A DNA stretch of 64,000 nucleotides from Pseudomonas sp. GM41(2012). Lineage in GTDB: Bacteria; Pseudomonadota; Gammaproteobacteria; Pseudomonadales; Pseudomonadaceae. Under the pieces are notes generated by a model. That model had not been told where the DNA came from. It was given only the letters and a program-made list of their open reading frames with translations, and did not search any database. Positions within the stretch are counted from its first letter, which is position 1, and the number at the start of each line of letters is the position of its first letter. Where the stretch lies: the NCBI RefSeq assembly GCF_000282315.2, contig NZ_AKJN02000006.1, forward strand, positions 2,480,001-2,544,000, read 5' to 3'. Of this stretch, positions 9,945-19,765 are shown piece after piece. Position numbers and translations under genes: made by a program.

Positions 9945-11842
9945 CTTTCCGTCGTCGTTGGGACATCAACACCCGCACGCAAATTATCAGCCTCGGCCCT
10001 GCCCTGTTGCTGACGTTGCTGTTGATCAGCTTCTTCACCTTCGTGCGGATCCAGGACCTGCGTCAGGAGCTCAATCACACCGGGCAACTGATCGCCAACC
10101 AACTGGCGCCGGCCACCGAGTACGGGGTGATCTCGGGCAACAACGAGGTGCTCGACAGTTTGCTCAAGGCCACCCTGGCCACGCCCAATGTGCGTTTTCT
10201 GGAAGTCCAGGACAGCGCCAACCGGATTCTGGTGTACGTCGAGCAACCGTCGGAAACCCACAACCGCTCGCACCAGGTCGAAGTGTTCCAGGCCCCGGTG
10301 CGGCTGCAACGCATCCAGCTGCACAATGATTTCCTGCAGGGCAGCCGCGTCGCCAACACGGCGCCCAGCGAGGATTATCTGGGGCGGGTGATCGTCGGCC
10401 TGTCCAATGACGCCTTCAGCCAGCGTCAGCAGGAAATCCTGCTCAAGGCCGGGATCCTGGCGCTGTTCGCCCTGCTGTTTACTTTTCTGCTCGCCCGGCG
10501 CCTGGCGGGCAGTCTGTCGCAACCGATCCGCGACATCGGCAACGCGGTCAAGGCGATTCAGGACGGCGACTACAAAACGCCGCTGCCGATCGTCGATGAC
10601 ACCGAACTGGGGGCGCTGTCGCAACACATCAACAACCTCGCCAACGGGCTCGAACAAGCCAGTCGTGAACAGCATCAAGCGATGGCGCAGTTGATTCAGA
10701 CTCGCGAGGAAGCGGAAAAGGCCAACAACGCCAAATCCGATTTCCTTGCGATGATGAGCCACGAACTGCGCACGCCGATGAATGGCGTGCTAGGCATGCT
10801 GCAACTGCTGGAAACCACCGAGATGACCGAGGAGCAGGTCGAATACGCGGCGCTCGCCTCGGAGTCCACCGAACACCTGCTCAAAGTCATCAACGACATT
10901 CTGGATTTCTCGCGCATCGAGCGTTCGGAACTGGAGCTGGAACACATTCCGTTCAACCTCGCAGACCTGATCGGCAGTTGCGCCCAGTCGTTCTCGCACG
11001 GCGCCATGCAACGCGGGCTCGACCTGGCGCTGTCGATTCCGGACGGCATGCGCGCGTTGCAGGTGCAGGGCGACCCGACGCGGATCCGGCAGATCCTGGT
11101 CAACCTGATCGGCAATGCGCTGAAATTCACCGAACAGGGCCGCGTCAGCATCGAACCGCAATGGCAGTCGCTGGATCACGAATTGCTGTGGTTCACCTGC
11201 ACGGTGCGCGACAGCGGGATTGGTATCTCGGCTGAAAGCCTGGAATTGATGTTCAACGCCTTCCAGCAGGCCGACAGCTCTATTTCGAGGCGATACGGTG
11301 GCACCGGGCTGGGCTTGCCGATTGCTCGCACGCTGGCTGAACGCATGGGCGGCACGTTGCGAGCCCAGAGCGAGGAAGGTCGCGGCTCGGTGTTCACCCT
11401 GGAAATCCCGCTGGCGCTCTATAAACAGACGCTGCCTGTGCCAGTACCGCGTATACCGACCGGCAGCGGTGATGGCGAAGGGCGCAACGTGTTGCTGGTG
11501 GAAGACAATCCGGTCAATCAGACGGTCATCGAAGCAATGTTGCGCAGTCTGGGCTTTACTGTCAGCGTCGTCACCGATGGCGCCCAGGCAGTGCGCAGTG
11601 CGGAGAGTCTGATTTTTGAAGCGATTCTGATGGACTGCCGGCTACCGATCATCGACGGCTACGAGGCCACCCGACAGATTCGCCAATTACCCGGCTGCAC
11701 AGACTTGCCGATCATCGCGCTGACCGCCAACGCCTTGCAGGGTGACCGCGAAGCCTGTTTATCGGCGGGAATGAACGATTACCTGGCCAAGCCCTTCAAA
11801 CGCACAGATTTGCAGCAAATTCTGCAACGCTGGGTGCAGTAG
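9941..11842 (+). CDS. Hybrid sensor histidine kinase (PA1611-like)
   Basis: 633 residues. TM1 is at about 15-36 and TM2 at about 168-186, with a ~130-residue periplasmic domain between, then HAMP (187-240), a HisKA domain with phospho-His 274 ('[12 protein letters not shown]'), an HATPase domain with N-box Asn near 388 and G-boxes 'DSGIGIS' and 'GGTGLGL', and one receiver (515-632) with Asp565 ('[12 protein letters not shown]') and Lys617. There is no Hpt domain. Its position just upstream of fabA-fabB and its architecture match what I recall of P. aeruginosa PA1611, a RetS-interacting kinase feeding the Gac/Rsm pathway; the equivalence is inference. Confidence 0.88.
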   Translation: MTFRRRWDINTRTQIISLGPALLLTLLLISFFTFVRIQDLRQELNHTGQLIANQLAPATEYGVISGNNEVLDSLLKATLATPNVRFLEVQDSANRILVYVEQPSETHNRSHQVEVFQAPVRLQRIQLHNDFLQGSRVANTAPSEDYLGRVIVGLSNDAFSQRQQEILLKAGILALFALLFTFLLARRLAGSLSQPIRDIGNAVKAIQDGDYKTPLPIVDDTELGALSQHINNLANGLEQASREQHQAMAQLIQTREEAEKANNAKSDFLAMMSHELRTPMNGVLGMLQLLETTEMTEEQVEYAALASESTEHLLKVINDILDFSRIERSELELEHIPFNLADLIGSCAQSFSHGAMQRGLDLALSIPDGMRALQVQGDPTRIRQILVNLIGNALKFTEQGRVSIEPQWQSLDHELLWFTCTVRDSGIGISAESLELMFNAFQQADSSISRRYGGTGLGLPIARTLAERMGGTLRAQSEEGRGSVFTLEIPLALYKQTLPVPVPRIPTGSGDGEGRNVLLVEDNPVNQTVIEAMLRSLGFTVSVVTDGAQAVRSAESLIFEAILMDCRLPIIDGYEATRQIRQLPGCTDLPIIALTANALQGDREACLSAGMNDYLAKPFKRTDLQQILQRWVQ

Positions 11843-11940
11843 TGCAGGCCTTTCGGCTATCTGCGACTGGCGTGAAAGGCGAAAGTGCGGCAGTCTTAGG
11901 CACCCGAACAGGCCCGAAAAGGGGCTTGAATAATAATTTC

Positions 11941-11958
11941 AGTGCACAAGTGTACATT
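11941..11958. promoter_or_regulatory. FabR/DesT-like operator upstream of fabA
   Basis: AGTGCACAAGTGTACATT is an imperfect palindrome that agrees with about 13 of the 16 specified bases of the FabR-type operator (AGCGTACANNTGTACGCT). A TAATAAT -10-like box lies directly upstream at 11931-11937, so a bound repressor would block fabAB transcription. In P. aeruginosa DesT is described as controlling fabAB through such a palindrome. The rest of the 11843-12089 spacer shows nothing else I can name. Confidence 0.6.
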
Positions 11959-12089
11959 CATGTCCTTGGTGCTGTGACTTTCACCACAACGCAATAGTCT
12001 ATGAGTAGGCTGCTGACTCGAGGCATGAACGCTTCGATCGGCCGGGAAGATTTGCCCCACCTGCCGCATGGGACTATTGAGGAGCTCGC

Positions 12090-12605
12090 ATGACCCAACA
12101 AAACGCCTTTACTCGGGAAGACCTGCTGCGCTGCAGTCGCGGTGAGCTGTTCGGCCCAGGTAACGCACAACTGCCCGCCCCGAACATGTTGATGGTGGAT
12201 CGCATCACCCATATCAGCGCCGAGGGTGGCAAGTACGGCAAGGGTGAATTGGTCGCCGAGCTGGATATCACTCCGGACCTGTGGTTCTTCGCCTGCCACT
12301 TCGAAGGTGATCCGGTGATGCCAGGCTGCCTGGGCCTCGACGCCATGTGGCAATTGGTCGGTTTCTTCCTCGGCTGGCAAGGTCTGCCGGGCCGCGGTCG
12401 CGCCCTGGGTTCGGGCGAAGTGAAATTCTTTGGTCAGGTTCTGCCGACCGCCAAGAAAGTAACCTATAACATTCAGATCAAGCGCGTACTGAAGGGCAAG
12501 CTGAACCTGGCCATCGCCGATGGTTCGGTCAGCGTCGACGGCCGCGAGATCTACACCGCCGAAGGCCTTCGGGTCGGCGTTTTCACCTCCACTGACAACT
12601 TCTAA
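12090..12605 (+). CDS. fabA: 3-hydroxydecanoyl-[ACP] dehydratase/isomerase FabA
   Basis: 171 residues, the standard length. The hotdog active site has His70 ('[15 protein letters not shown]') and Asp84 ('[13 protein letters not shown]'). It dehydrates 3-hydroxyacyl-ACP and isomerises trans-2- to cis-3-decenoyl-ACP, the branch point of anaerobic-type unsaturated fatty acid synthesis. A strong GAGGAG site precedes the ATG. fabB follows after 11 bp, the usual Pseudomonas operon. Confidence 0.98.
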   Translation: MTQQNAFTREDLLRCSRGELFGPGNAQLPAPNMLMVDRITHISAEGGKYGKGELVAELDITPDLWFFACHFEGDPVMPGCLGLDAMWQLVGFFLGWQGLPGRGRALGSGEVKFFGQVLPTAKKVTYNIQIKRVLKGKLNLAIADGSVSVDGREIYTAEGLRVGVFTSTDNF

Positions 12606-12616
12606 GGGTTATCCGC

Positions 12617-13837
12617 ATGCGCCGCGTCGTTATCACTGGTCTGGGCATCGTTTCGTGCCTGGGCAATGACAAAGAGACCGTCTCCGCTAACCTGCGTGCA
12701 AGCCGCCCTGGCATCCGGTTCAACCCGGAATATGCCGAAATGGGTCTGCGTAGCCAGGTTTCCGGCTCCATTGACCTTCCCCTCGAAGAGCTGATCGATC
12801 GCAAGATCTTCCGCTTCGTCGGCCACGCGGCGGCTTACGCCTACCTGGCCATGAAAGATGCCATCGCAGACTCCGGTCTGACCGATGAGCAGGTTTCCAA
12901 CGTGCGTACCGGCCTGATCGCCGGTTCCGGTGGCGCGTCGACCTTGAACCAGATGGAAGCGCTGGACATCCTGCGCGAAAAAGGCGTCAAACGTGTAGGC
13001 CCGTACCGCGTCACGCGGACCATGGGCAGCACCGTTTCGGCTTGCCTGGCCACGCCGTTCAAGATCAAGGGTGTGAATTACTCGATCTCCTCCGCGTGCG
13101 CCACCAGTGCTCACTGCATCGGTAACGCTGTGGAGCAGATCCAGTTGGGCAAGCAGGACATCGTGTTCGCCGGCGGCGGTGAAGAAGAACACTGGAGCCA
13201 ATCGTTCCTGTTCGACGCCATGGGCGCACTGTCCAGCCAGTACAACGAAACCCCGGAAAAAGCTTCCCGTGCCTACGACGCCAAGCGTGACGGTTTCGTC
13301 ATCGCCGGCGGTGGCGGCATGGTCGTGGTCGAAGAGCTGGAACACGCTCTGGCCCGCGGCGCGAAGATCTACGCGGAAATCGTTGGCTACGGCGCGACCT
13401 CCGACGGCTACGACATGGTCGCCCCAAGCGGCGAAGGCGCCATCCGCTGCATGCAGATGGCGATGGCCACCGTCGACACTCCGATCGACTACCTGAACAC
13501 CCACGGCACCTCGACTCCGGTCGGCGACGTCATGGAAATGAAAGGTGTGCGTGAAGTGTTCGGCGACAAGGCCCCAGCCATCAGCTCCACCAAGAGCCTG
13601 TCGGGTCACTCCCTGGGCGCCGCCGGCGTTCACGAAGCGATCTACTGCCTGCTGATGATGGAAGGCAACTTCATGGCGGGTTCCGCCAACATCGACGAAC
13701 TGGACCCGGAAGTGGCTGACATGCCGATCCTGACCAAGACTCGTGAAGACGCCACCATCAACACCGTGATGAGCAACAGCTTCGGTTTCGGCGGCACCAA
13801 TGCCACGCTGGTACTGAAGCGCTGGGCCGGTAAGTAA
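12617..13837 (+). CDS. fabB: 3-oxoacyl-[ACP] synthase I FabB
   Basis: 406 residues. The condensing-enzyme triad is visible: Cys161 ('[12 protein letters not shown]'), His296 ('[13 protein letters not shown]') and His331 ('[13 protein letters not shown]'). It extends the cis-3-decenoyl-ACP made by FabA with malonyl-ACP, committing carbon to unsaturated fatty acids. It is cotranscribed with fabA and followed by a clear terminator. Confidence 0.98.
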   Translation: MRRVVITGLGIVSCLGNDKETVSANLRASRPGIRFNPEYAEMGLRSQVSGSIDLPLEELIDRKIFRFVGHAAAYAYLAMKDAIADSGLTDEQVSNVRTGLIAGSGGASTLNQMEALDILREKGVKRVGPYRVTRTMGSTVSACLATPFKIKGVNYSISSACATSAHCIGNAVEQIQLGKQDIVFAGGGEEEHWSQSFLFDAMGALSSQYNETPEKASRAYDAKRDGFVIAGGGGMVVVEELEHALARGAKIYAEIVGYGATSDGYDMVAPSGEGAIRCMQMAMATVDTPIDYLNTHGTSTPVGDVMEMKGVREVFGDKAPAISSTKSLSGHSLGAAGVHEAIYCLLMMEGNFMAGSANIDELDPEVADMPILTKTREDATINTVMSNSFGFGGTNATLVLKRWAGK

Positions 13838-13860
13838 TACCCCGCCCCGCTGCACACAAA

Positions 13861-13890
13861 AACGCCCCGACTGGTTCGGGGCGTTTTTTT
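13861..13890 (+). terminator. Rho-independent terminator after fabB
   Basis: A 10-bp perfect stem AACGCCCCGA / TCGGGGCGTT with a CTGGT loop is followed by a run of T. Confidence 0.93.
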
Positions 13891-13917
13891 GTGCCTGAAA
13901 GATTGAACACCGCAATC

Positions 13918-14012
13918 CCTGTGGGAGCGAGCCTGCTCGCGATGACGGCACCACATTCAACATTTCTGTATGAATAAGACCGCTATCGCGAGCAGGCTCG
14001 CTCCCACAGGTT
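13918..14012. repeat. REP-type inverted pair
   Basis: Facing arms of CCTGTGGGAGCGAGCCTGCT, each extending into CGCGAT, flank ~40 bp. It lies within the 395-bp spacer between fabB and the 62-residue gene. The rest of that spacer holds the fabB terminator and a weak promoter at 14154-14183. Confidence 0.88.
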
Positions 14013-14153
14013 TTGTGTGAAGCCAGACATTTTCTTCAATGTGAACATGAAGCTTTTGTCATGAAACTCAGCGGCCTGCGACCAAATGCCGCGTGTTTCA
14101 AGGGCTGCAGGATTTTCTCTGATTTTGCAAAAGTCCGTTACCAAACTCAGTCG

Positions 14154-14183
14154 TTTACTTAGCAGGCTAACCAAACATATAAC
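14154..14183 (+). promoter_or_regulatory. Possible sigma-70 promoter for the 62-residue gene
   Basis: TTTACT (14154-14159) and TATAAC (14178-14183) are separated by 18 bp, giving a plausible -35/-10 pair about 45 bp before the ATG at 14233. It rests on sequence similarity only. Confidence 0.4.
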
Positions 14184-14232
14184 GGAGTCCTGCACACGCC
14201 TTGCTGCAGATAACAGAGATTGGAGCTAGCAG

Positions 14233-14421
14233 ATGACTGTAAAAGTAACTGAACGCGACGATTCACATAAATCCCATGAGGGTGTAGCCGCCGGTATCCG
14301 GATCTGGGACGTGCACCAACAAGACATGCTGGTGGGGATGTTCCACTCCGAAACCGATGCCCACAGCTACAAGGCCGAACTGGAAAAACTGGAGCAGCAA
14401 CGAGCGCTCCAATCCGCATAA
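14233..14421 (+). CDS. Small hypothetical protein (62 aa)
   Basis: A 62-residue soluble, charged protein beginning MTVKVTERDDSHKSHEGVAA and ending in a short Glu/Gln-rich helix (ETDAHSYKAELEKLEQQ). It has a GGAG-type ribosome site (TTGGAGCTAGCAG), a plausible promoter and a downstream hairpin, so it looks like a real monocistronic gene. I recognise no domain. A central 'GIRIWDVHQQDMLVGMFHSE' could be a short beta-hairpin. Confidence 0.72.
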   Translation: MTVKVTERDDSHKSHEGVAAGIRIWDVHQQDMLVGMFHSETDAHSYKAELEKLEQQRALQSA

Positions 14422-14438
14422 GCAATGACAGCATTGAA

Positions 14439-14473
14439 AACGACAAACCCCGCCATGAGCGGGGTTTGTCGTT
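14439..14473 (-). terminator. Hairpin terminator between convergent genes
   Basis: A 15-bp perfect stem AACGACAAACCCCGC with loop CATGA. On the minus strand it is followed by TTTTC, so it best serves the DUF2058 gene, but it may act in both directions. Confidence 0.85.
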
Positions 14474-14491
14474 GCTGCAGCCTTTAACGGC

Positions 14492-15034
14492 TTACCACAT
14501 CAGATCGTCCGGGATCTGATAGGCCGCGTACGGATCGTCCTCGGCTGCCACTTCTTCAGTCTTCACGTTCATCTGCACGATACGCTGAGGATCGCGCTCC
14601 TGGATCTTCAGGGCCGCCTCACGCGGGATCACTTCATAACCGCCGGCGTGGTGCACGATGGCCAGCGAACCGCTGCTGAGCTTGTTGCGCATCAGGGTGT
14701 TGACGCAGATGCGCTTGACCTTCTTGTCGTCGACGAAGTTGTAGTAGTCCTCGGTTGTCAGCTTCGGCAGACGCGAGACTTCGATCAACTGTTTGACCTG
14801 AGCAGCGCGAGCCTTGGCCTCGGCCTTCTCCTGTTGCTGACGGTTCAGCTCCTGATCGCGCTTGACCTTCTCGGCCATGGCTTCCTGAGCCGCCCGCTGC
14901 TGCGAGTCATCGAGTTCGATCTGACCTTTGTGGGCCAGACGCTGCTGTTTCTGCTTCTCTTTGCCGACCTGTTTGGCCTGCTTCTGGTTGACCAGCCCTG
15001 CTTTGAGCAACTGGTCGCGAAGGGAAATGCTCAT
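14492..15034 (-). CDS. DUF2058 family protein (YaiL-like)
   Basis: 180 residues, MSISLRDQLLKAGLVNQKQA. A long Lys/Gln/Glu-rich coiled helix (about residues 20-80, KQVGKEKQKQQRLAHKGQ onward) is followed by a compact domain ('LTTEDYYNFVDDKKVKRICVN'). This is the DUF2058 pattern of E. coli YaiL, annotated as nucleoprotein or polynucleotide-associated; function is not established. It lies 28 bp beyond mazG on the same strand and probably shares its transcript. Confidence 0.85.
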   Translation of the reverse strand: MSISLRDQLLKAGLVNQKQAKQVGKEKQKQQRLAHKGQIELDDSQQRAAQEAMAEKVKRDQELNRQQQEKAEAKARAAQVKQLIEVSRLPKLTTEDYYNFVDDKKVKRICVNTLMRNKLSSGSLAIVHHAGGYEVIPREAALKIQERDPQRIVQMNVKTEEVAAEDDPYAAYQIPDDLMW

Positions 15035-15062
15035 GGTGCTTATTACTCACTTAGGCAACTGC

Positions 15063-15896
15063 TCAACCGCAGCTGGGCAAATTCTTTTCCTGACGTTTGG
15101 CTTCGCCCCACAAGGCGTCCAACTCTTCGAGGGTGCAATCTTCTATGGGACGGTGGGTGTCGCGCAATGCCTGTTCGATAAAACGGAAGCGTCTTTCGAA
15201 CTTGCTGTTGGCGCCACGCAATGCAGTTTCGGGATCGACCTTGAGATGACGCGCCAGATTGACCACGGAAAACAACAAATCACCGACTTCATCGGCAATC
15301 GCTACCGAGTCATTATCGGCCATGGCTTCGAGCACTTCATCGAGCTCTTCGCGTACTTTGTCGAGCACCGGCAAGGCGTCAGGCCAGTCGAACCCGACCT
15401 GCCCTGCGCGCTTCTGCAACTTCGCCGAACGGGACAATGCCGGCAGTGCTGCGGGTACGTCGTCGAGCAAGGACAGCTGCGTTGGCGCGGATGATTTCTC
15501 GGCGCGTTCTTCAGCCTTGATCTCTTCCCAACGCTGCTTGACCTGATCTTCATTCAGACGCGGAACATCCAGCGGTGCGTACAGATCACCGGTAGGAAAC
15601 ACGTGAGGATGACGGCGAATCAATTTGCGGGTGATGCTGTCGATGACGCCGGCGAATTCGAAGCGCCCTTCTTCCCGTGCCAGCTGGCTGTAATAAACCA
15701 CCTGGAACAGCAAATCCCCCAACTCACCCTGCAAGTGATCGAAGTCACCGCGCTCGATGGCGTCGGCGACTTCGTAGGCTTCCTCAAGGGTGTGCGGGAC
15801 GATGGTTTCGTAGGTTTGCTTGATGTCCCACGGGCAGCCGTACTGCGGGTCGCGCAGACGGCTCATCAGGTGCAGCAAGTCTTCAAGTGAATACAT
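15063..15896 (-). CDS. mazG: Nucleoside triphosphate pyrophosphohydrolase MazG
   Basis: 277 residues from ATG 15896. Two MazG domains are present: an N-terminal one with 'CPWDIKQTYETIVPHTLEEAYEVADAI' and 'ELGDLLFQVVYYS' (EExxE plus ExxD metal ligands), and a C-terminal one with 'VREELDEVLEAMA' and 'EVGDLLFSVVNLARHL'. It hydrolyses NTPs to NMP and pyrophosphate. In E. coli it lies downstream of relA and affects ppGpp levels; here also it follows relA on the same strand. Confidence 0.95.
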   Translation of the reverse strand: MYSLEDLLHLMSRLRDPQYGCPWDIKQTYETIVPHTLEEAYEVADAIERGDFDHLQGELGDLLFQVVYYSQLAREEGRFEFAGVIDSITRKLIRRHPHVFPTGDLYAPLDVPRLNEDQVKQRWEEIKAEERAEKSSAPTQLSLLDDVPAALPALSRSAKLQKRAGQVGFDWPDALPVLDKVREELDEVLEAMADNDSVAIADEVGDLLFSVVNLARHLKVDPETALRGANSKFERRFRFIEQALRDTHRPIEDCTLEELDALWGEAKRQEKNLPSCG

Positions 15897-15928
15897 CAAT
15901 CAGTCTCTACATCAGGCAAACCACAAAC

Positions 15929-16038
15929 CTGTGGGAGCTGAGCTTGCTCCGGGCGGCGATCCGACGATGGCGGACTGCCAGCCAACACAGGTGTTGAATG
16001 TTCAATCGCCATCGCGAGCAAGCTCGGCTCCTACAGGG
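15929..16038. repeat. REP-type inverted pair
   Basis: Imperfect facing arms (CCTGTGGGAGCTGAGCTTGC and GCAAGCTCGGCTCCTACAGG) lie between mazG and the end of relA. The left arm carries an insertion, CCGGGCGG, so the arms are diverged. Confidence 0.78.
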
Positions 16039-16045
16039 ATCGGTT

Positions 16046-18289
16046 TCACGGCGTCCGGTTACGACGGGTTTCGATGATGTTTGGCAACTGGGAAATCCGC
16101 CCCAGCAACCGCCCCAGTGCATCCAGCCCCGGAATCTCGATGGTCAGGGACATCAACGCGGTGTTGTCCTCTTTGTTCGAGCGGGTGTTGACCGCCAGCA
16201 CATTGATCCGCTCGTTGAGCAGCACTTGCGAAACGTCACGCAGCAGACCGGACCGGTCGTAGGCGCGGATGATGATGTCCACCGGGTAGGTGAGCACCGG
16301 CACCGGGCCCCAGCTGACCTGGATGATCCGCTCGGGCTCGCGCCCGCCCAGTTGCAGCACCGAGGCGCAGTCCTGGCGGTGAATGCTCACGCCGCGGCCC
16401 ACGGTGATGTAACCGACGATCGCATCCCCCGGCAGCGGCTGGCAGCAGCCGGCCATCTGAGTCATGAGGTTGCCGACGCCCTGGATCTGGATGTCGCCGC
16501 GCTTGCCCGGTTTGTAACCGGTGGCCTTGCGCGGAATCAGTTCCAGCTGTTCGTTGCCGCGCTCCGGCTCGACCAGTTGCTGCGCCAGGTTCACCAGTTG
16601 TGCCAAGCGCAAATCACCGGCACCCAACGCGGCGTACATGTCCTCGGCGGTCTTCATGTTGGCCTTGTCGGCCAGCTTGTCGAAGTCTACCGCTGGCAGG
16701 CCGAGGCGACTGAGTTCGCGTTCGAGCAACGTTTTACCGGCGGCGACGTTCTGATCGCGCGCCTGCAATTTGAACCAGTGAACGATCTTCGCCCGTGCCC
16801 GCGAGGTGGTGATGTAACCCAGGTTCGGGTTCAGCCAGTCGCGGCTCGGAGTGCCGTGCTTGCTGGTGATGATCTCGACCTGTTCACCGGTTTGCAGGCT
16901 GTAGTTGAGCGGCACGATGCGCCCGTTGATCTTCGCGCCACGGCAGTTGTGACCGATTTCGGTGTGCACGCGGTAGGCGAAGTCCAGCGGCGTCGCGCCC
17001 TTCGGCAAGTCGATGGCGTGACCGTCCGGGGTGAAAATGTAGACCCGGTCCGGCTCGATATCGACTCGCAGTTGTTCAGCCAGGCCGCCGATGTCGCCCA
17101 ATTCTTCATGCCACTCGAGGACCTGACGCAGCCAGGAAATTTTCTCTTCGTAGTGGTTGGAGCCGGATTTGACGTCGGTGCCCTTGTAGCGCCAGTGCGC
17201 GCAAACGCCCAGCTCGGCTTCTTCGTGCATGGCGTGGGTGCGGATCTGCACTTCCAGCACCTTGCCCTCGGGGCCGATCACCGCGGTGTGCAGCGACCGG
17301 TAGCCGTTTTCTTTCGGGTTGGCGATGTAGTCGTCGAATTCTTTCGGGATGTGCCGCCACAGGGTGTGGACGATACCGAGCGCGGTGTAGCAGTCGCGCA
17401 TTTCCGGCACCAGCACGCGAACGGCGCGCACGTCGTAGATCTGGCTGAACTCCAGCCCCTTGCGCTGCATTTTGCGCCAGATCGAATAGATGTGTTTGGC
17501 CCGGCCGCTGATGTCGGCGTCGACGCCGGTGGCGGTCAGCTCATTCTTCAGTTGGCTCATCACGTCGGCGATGAAGCGCTCGCGATCCAGACGCCGCTCA
17601 TGAAGCAGCTTGGCGATCTGCTTGTACTGATCGGGCTCAAGGTAACGGAAGGACAAGTCCTCCAGTTCCCACTTGATGTGACCGATACCGAGACGGTGAG
17701 CCAAAGGCGCGTAGATGTCGAAGACTTCACGGGCGACGCGGTTGCGTTTTTCGTCATCGGCGGTTTTCACCGCACGGATGGCGCAGGTGCGTTCGGCCAG
17801 TTTGATCAGCGCAACGCGAACGTCGTCGACCATGGCGACCAGCATCTTGCGCAGGTTTTCGACCTGGCCCTGCGTGCCCAGCACGAGGGATTGACGGGGG
17901 CTGAGGCTGGCGCTGATCGCCGCCATGCGCAACACACCGTCGATGAGCTTGGCGACCACCGGACCGAAGCGCTGGCTGACCGCCGGCAACTCAATCTGGC
18001 CTTCGCGCACGCCGCGATACAGGATCGCGGCAACCAACGAATCCTGATCGAGTTTGAGGTCGGCGAGAATCTCGGCGATCTCAAGGCCCGTGCGGAAACT
18101 CGAGGTCCCTTCGGACCACAGGTTTTTCGCCGCATTGGCTTGTTGTTCAGACGCACGAGCAAACTCGCACGCTTCCTTCAAGGCTTCGCGATCCAGTGCC
18201 GGATCGACACTGACCGCATGATCGAGCCAAGCCTCGAGATTGATACTGCCGTCGGTGTTGATCGGCTGGTGTGCTCTCACCTGTACCAT
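16046..18289 (-). CDS. relA: GTP pyrophosphokinase RelA
   Basis: 747 residues. The N-terminal HD-type domain has lost the His-Asp metal pair ('LVAAILYRGVREGQ'), as in synthetase-only RelA rather than SpoT. The synthetase domain has 'IYDVRAVRVLVPEMRDCYTALG' and 'PKENGYRSLHTAVIGPEG', then TGS ('VYIFTPDGHAIDLPKGATPLDFAYRVHTE'), a zinc-finger-like 'MAGCCQPLPGDAIVGYITVGRG' and a C-terminal ACT domain. It makes (p)ppGpp on ribosomes carrying uncharged tRNA. Gene order rlmD-relA-mazG is conserved. Confidence 0.97.
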   Translation of the reverse strand: MVQVRAHQPINTDGSINLEAWLDHAVSVDPALDREALKEACEFARASEQQANAAKNLWSEGTSSFRTGLEIAEILADLKLDQDSLVAAILYRGVREGQIELPAVSQRFGPVVAKLIDGVLRMAAISASLSPRQSLVLGTQGQVENLRKMLVAMVDDVRVALIKLAERTCAIRAVKTADDEKRNRVAREVFDIYAPLAHRLGIGHIKWELEDLSFRYLEPDQYKQIAKLLHERRLDRERFIADVMSQLKNELTATGVDADISGRAKHIYSIWRKMQRKGLEFSQIYDVRAVRVLVPEMRDCYTALGIVHTLWRHIPKEFDDYIANPKENGYRSLHTAVIGPEGKVLEVQIRTHAMHEEAELGVCAHWRYKGTDVKSGSNHYEEKISWLRQVLEWHEELGDIGGLAEQLRVDIEPDRVYIFTPDGHAIDLPKGATPLDFAYRVHTEIGHNCRGAKINGRIVPLNYSLQTGEQVEIITSKHGTPSRDWLNPNLGYITTSRARAKIVHWFKLQARDQNVAAGKTLLERELSRLGLPAVDFDKLADKANMKTAEDMYAALGAGDLRLAQLVNLAQQLVEPERGNEQLELIPRKATGYKPGKRGDIQIQGVGNLMTQMAGCCQPLPGDAIVGYITVGRGVSIHRQDCASVLQLGGREPERIIQVSWGPVPVLTYPVDIIIRAYDRSGLLRDVSQVLLNERINVLAVNTRSNKEDNTALMSLTIEIPGLDALGRLLGRISQLPNIIETRRNRTP

Positions 18290-18412
18290 CTTGCTTACCT
18301 TCCCTACGACGCAGATTCAATGCGTCAAATCGCTGACCTTCGTTGCCCGTGTGCCCACGTAAGGGCTAGTACGCGGCTGCACGGGCGGGCCAGTCGGACC
18401 AGACGAGCCGTC

Positions 18413-19765
18413 CTAGCTCGCTTCAAATAACGCCATGGCCTCGACATGTGCCGTCTGAGGAAACATATCGAGAATCCCGGCACGTTTTAACCGGTAGCCC
18501 TGCTTGATCAATTCGACCGTATCGCGCGCCAGCGTTGCCGGATTGCACGACACATACACCAACCGTTTGGCGCCCAGGGACGCAAGCTTGCGCACTGCCT
18601 CGAAAGCACCGTCACGCGGTGGGTCCAAGAGTACCGCACAAAAGCCTTCGCGCGCCCATTCGGCATCGGTCAAAGGCTGGGATAAATCGGCCTGAAAAAA
18701 CTTCGCATTATGAAGATTGTTGCTAGCAGCGTTCGCGGCTGCCCGCTCGACCATCGCCTGCACACCTTCCACCGCCACCACTTCGCGAACGACCTTGGCC
18801 AGCGGCAACGCAAAGTTACCCAAGCCACAGAATAGATCGAGAACCCGTTCATCCGCCGTCGGCTTCAGCCACTCCAACGCCTGGGCGATCATCGCTTCGT
18901 TGACCCCCGCGTTGACCTGGATGAAATCTCCCGGTCGGTACGCCAGGTTCAAGTCCCACTGTTCAAGTCGATAACCCAACGACTGGTCAGCCTCGACCGG
19001 TTGCGGTTCACCGTCACCGTGCAGCCACAATTGGGCTTCATGGAACGCGCAGAAATCCTTGAGGATCGTCATGTCGGCGTCGGACAGCGGCGCCATGTGC
19101 CGCAGCAAAACCGCCAACGACGAACCGCTGAACAATTCCACATGCCCCAGCGCCTGAGGTTTGCTCAAGCGCCGAAGCATTTCCGGCAAGCGGGTCATGA
19201 TCGGTTGCAAAGGCTGTACCAGCACCGTGCATTCGTTGATCGCAACGATGTCCTGACTGCCAGCGGCGCGGAAACCGACTTCGAGTTTTTTCGCTTTCAT
19301 GTCCCAACGCACCGCCACTCGGGCGCGACGCCGGTAACCGAATTCCGGACCGCTCAACGGCGCGGCCCATTCTTCGGGCTCGACACCGGCGACCTTCGAC
19401 AACTGCTCGGCGAGCATGCGCTGTTTCAGGGCGAGTTGTTCGTTGTGCGGCAAATGTTGCACGCTGCAACCACCACAGCGACCGGCATGCGGGCACGGTG
19501 CCGGGCGACGCAGTTCACTGGCCTGGAACACCCGTTCGGTGCGCGCCTCGACCACTTTGCCGTGGGCACCCAACACGCGGGCTTCGACTTCTTCACCGGC
19601 CAATGCGCCGATGACGAACCAGGTGCGACCTTCAAAAAACGCGATACCGCGACCGTCATTAGCCAGGCGCTCGATACTCAAGCGCTGCTTTTTTCCAGTC
19701 GGAATTTGCGGGGCCTTGCTGCCGCCGGTGGGCTGGAAGCGCAGGCCTCTCTCTTGCTTGGCCAT
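18413..19765 (-). CDS. rlmD: 23S rRNA (uracil-1939-C5)-methyltransferase RlmD
   Basis: 450 residues. An N-terminal TRAM domain ('[21 protein letters not shown]') is followed by the four-Cys iron-sulfur motif ('[15 protein letters not shown]') and a SAM methyltransferase domain: '[16 protein letters not shown]', '[12 protein letters not shown]' and the catalytic-Cys motif '[14 protein letters not shown]'. It methylates U1939 of 23S rRNA. Its ATG overlaps the cysM stop by one base. Confidence 0.96.
   Translation of the reverse strand: MAKQERGLRFQPTGGSKAPQIPTGKKQRLSIERLANDGRGIAFFEGRTWFVIGALAGEEVEARVLGAHGKVVEARTERVFQASELRRPAPCPHAGRCGGCSVQHLPHNEQLALKQRMLAEQLSKVAGVEPEEWAAPLSGPEFGYRRRARVAVRWDMKAKKLEVGFRAAGSQDIVAINECTVLVQPLQPIMTRLPEMLRRLSKPQALGHVELFSGSSLAVLLRHMAPLSDADMTILKDFCAFHEAQLWLHGDGEPQPVEADQSLGYRLEQWDLNLAYRPGDFIQVNAGVNEAMIAQALEWLKPTADERVLDLFCGLGNFALPLAKVVREVVAVEGVQAMVERAAANAASNNLHNAKFFQADLSQPLTDAEWAREGFCAVLLDPPRDGAFEAVRKLASLGAKRLVYVSCNPATLARDTVELIKQGYRLKRAGILDMFPQTAHVEAMALFEAS

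Noticed and set aside
15998..18430. An 810-codon plus-strand frame opposite relA
   Set aside because: No motifs, and relA on the minus strand is full length and textbook.
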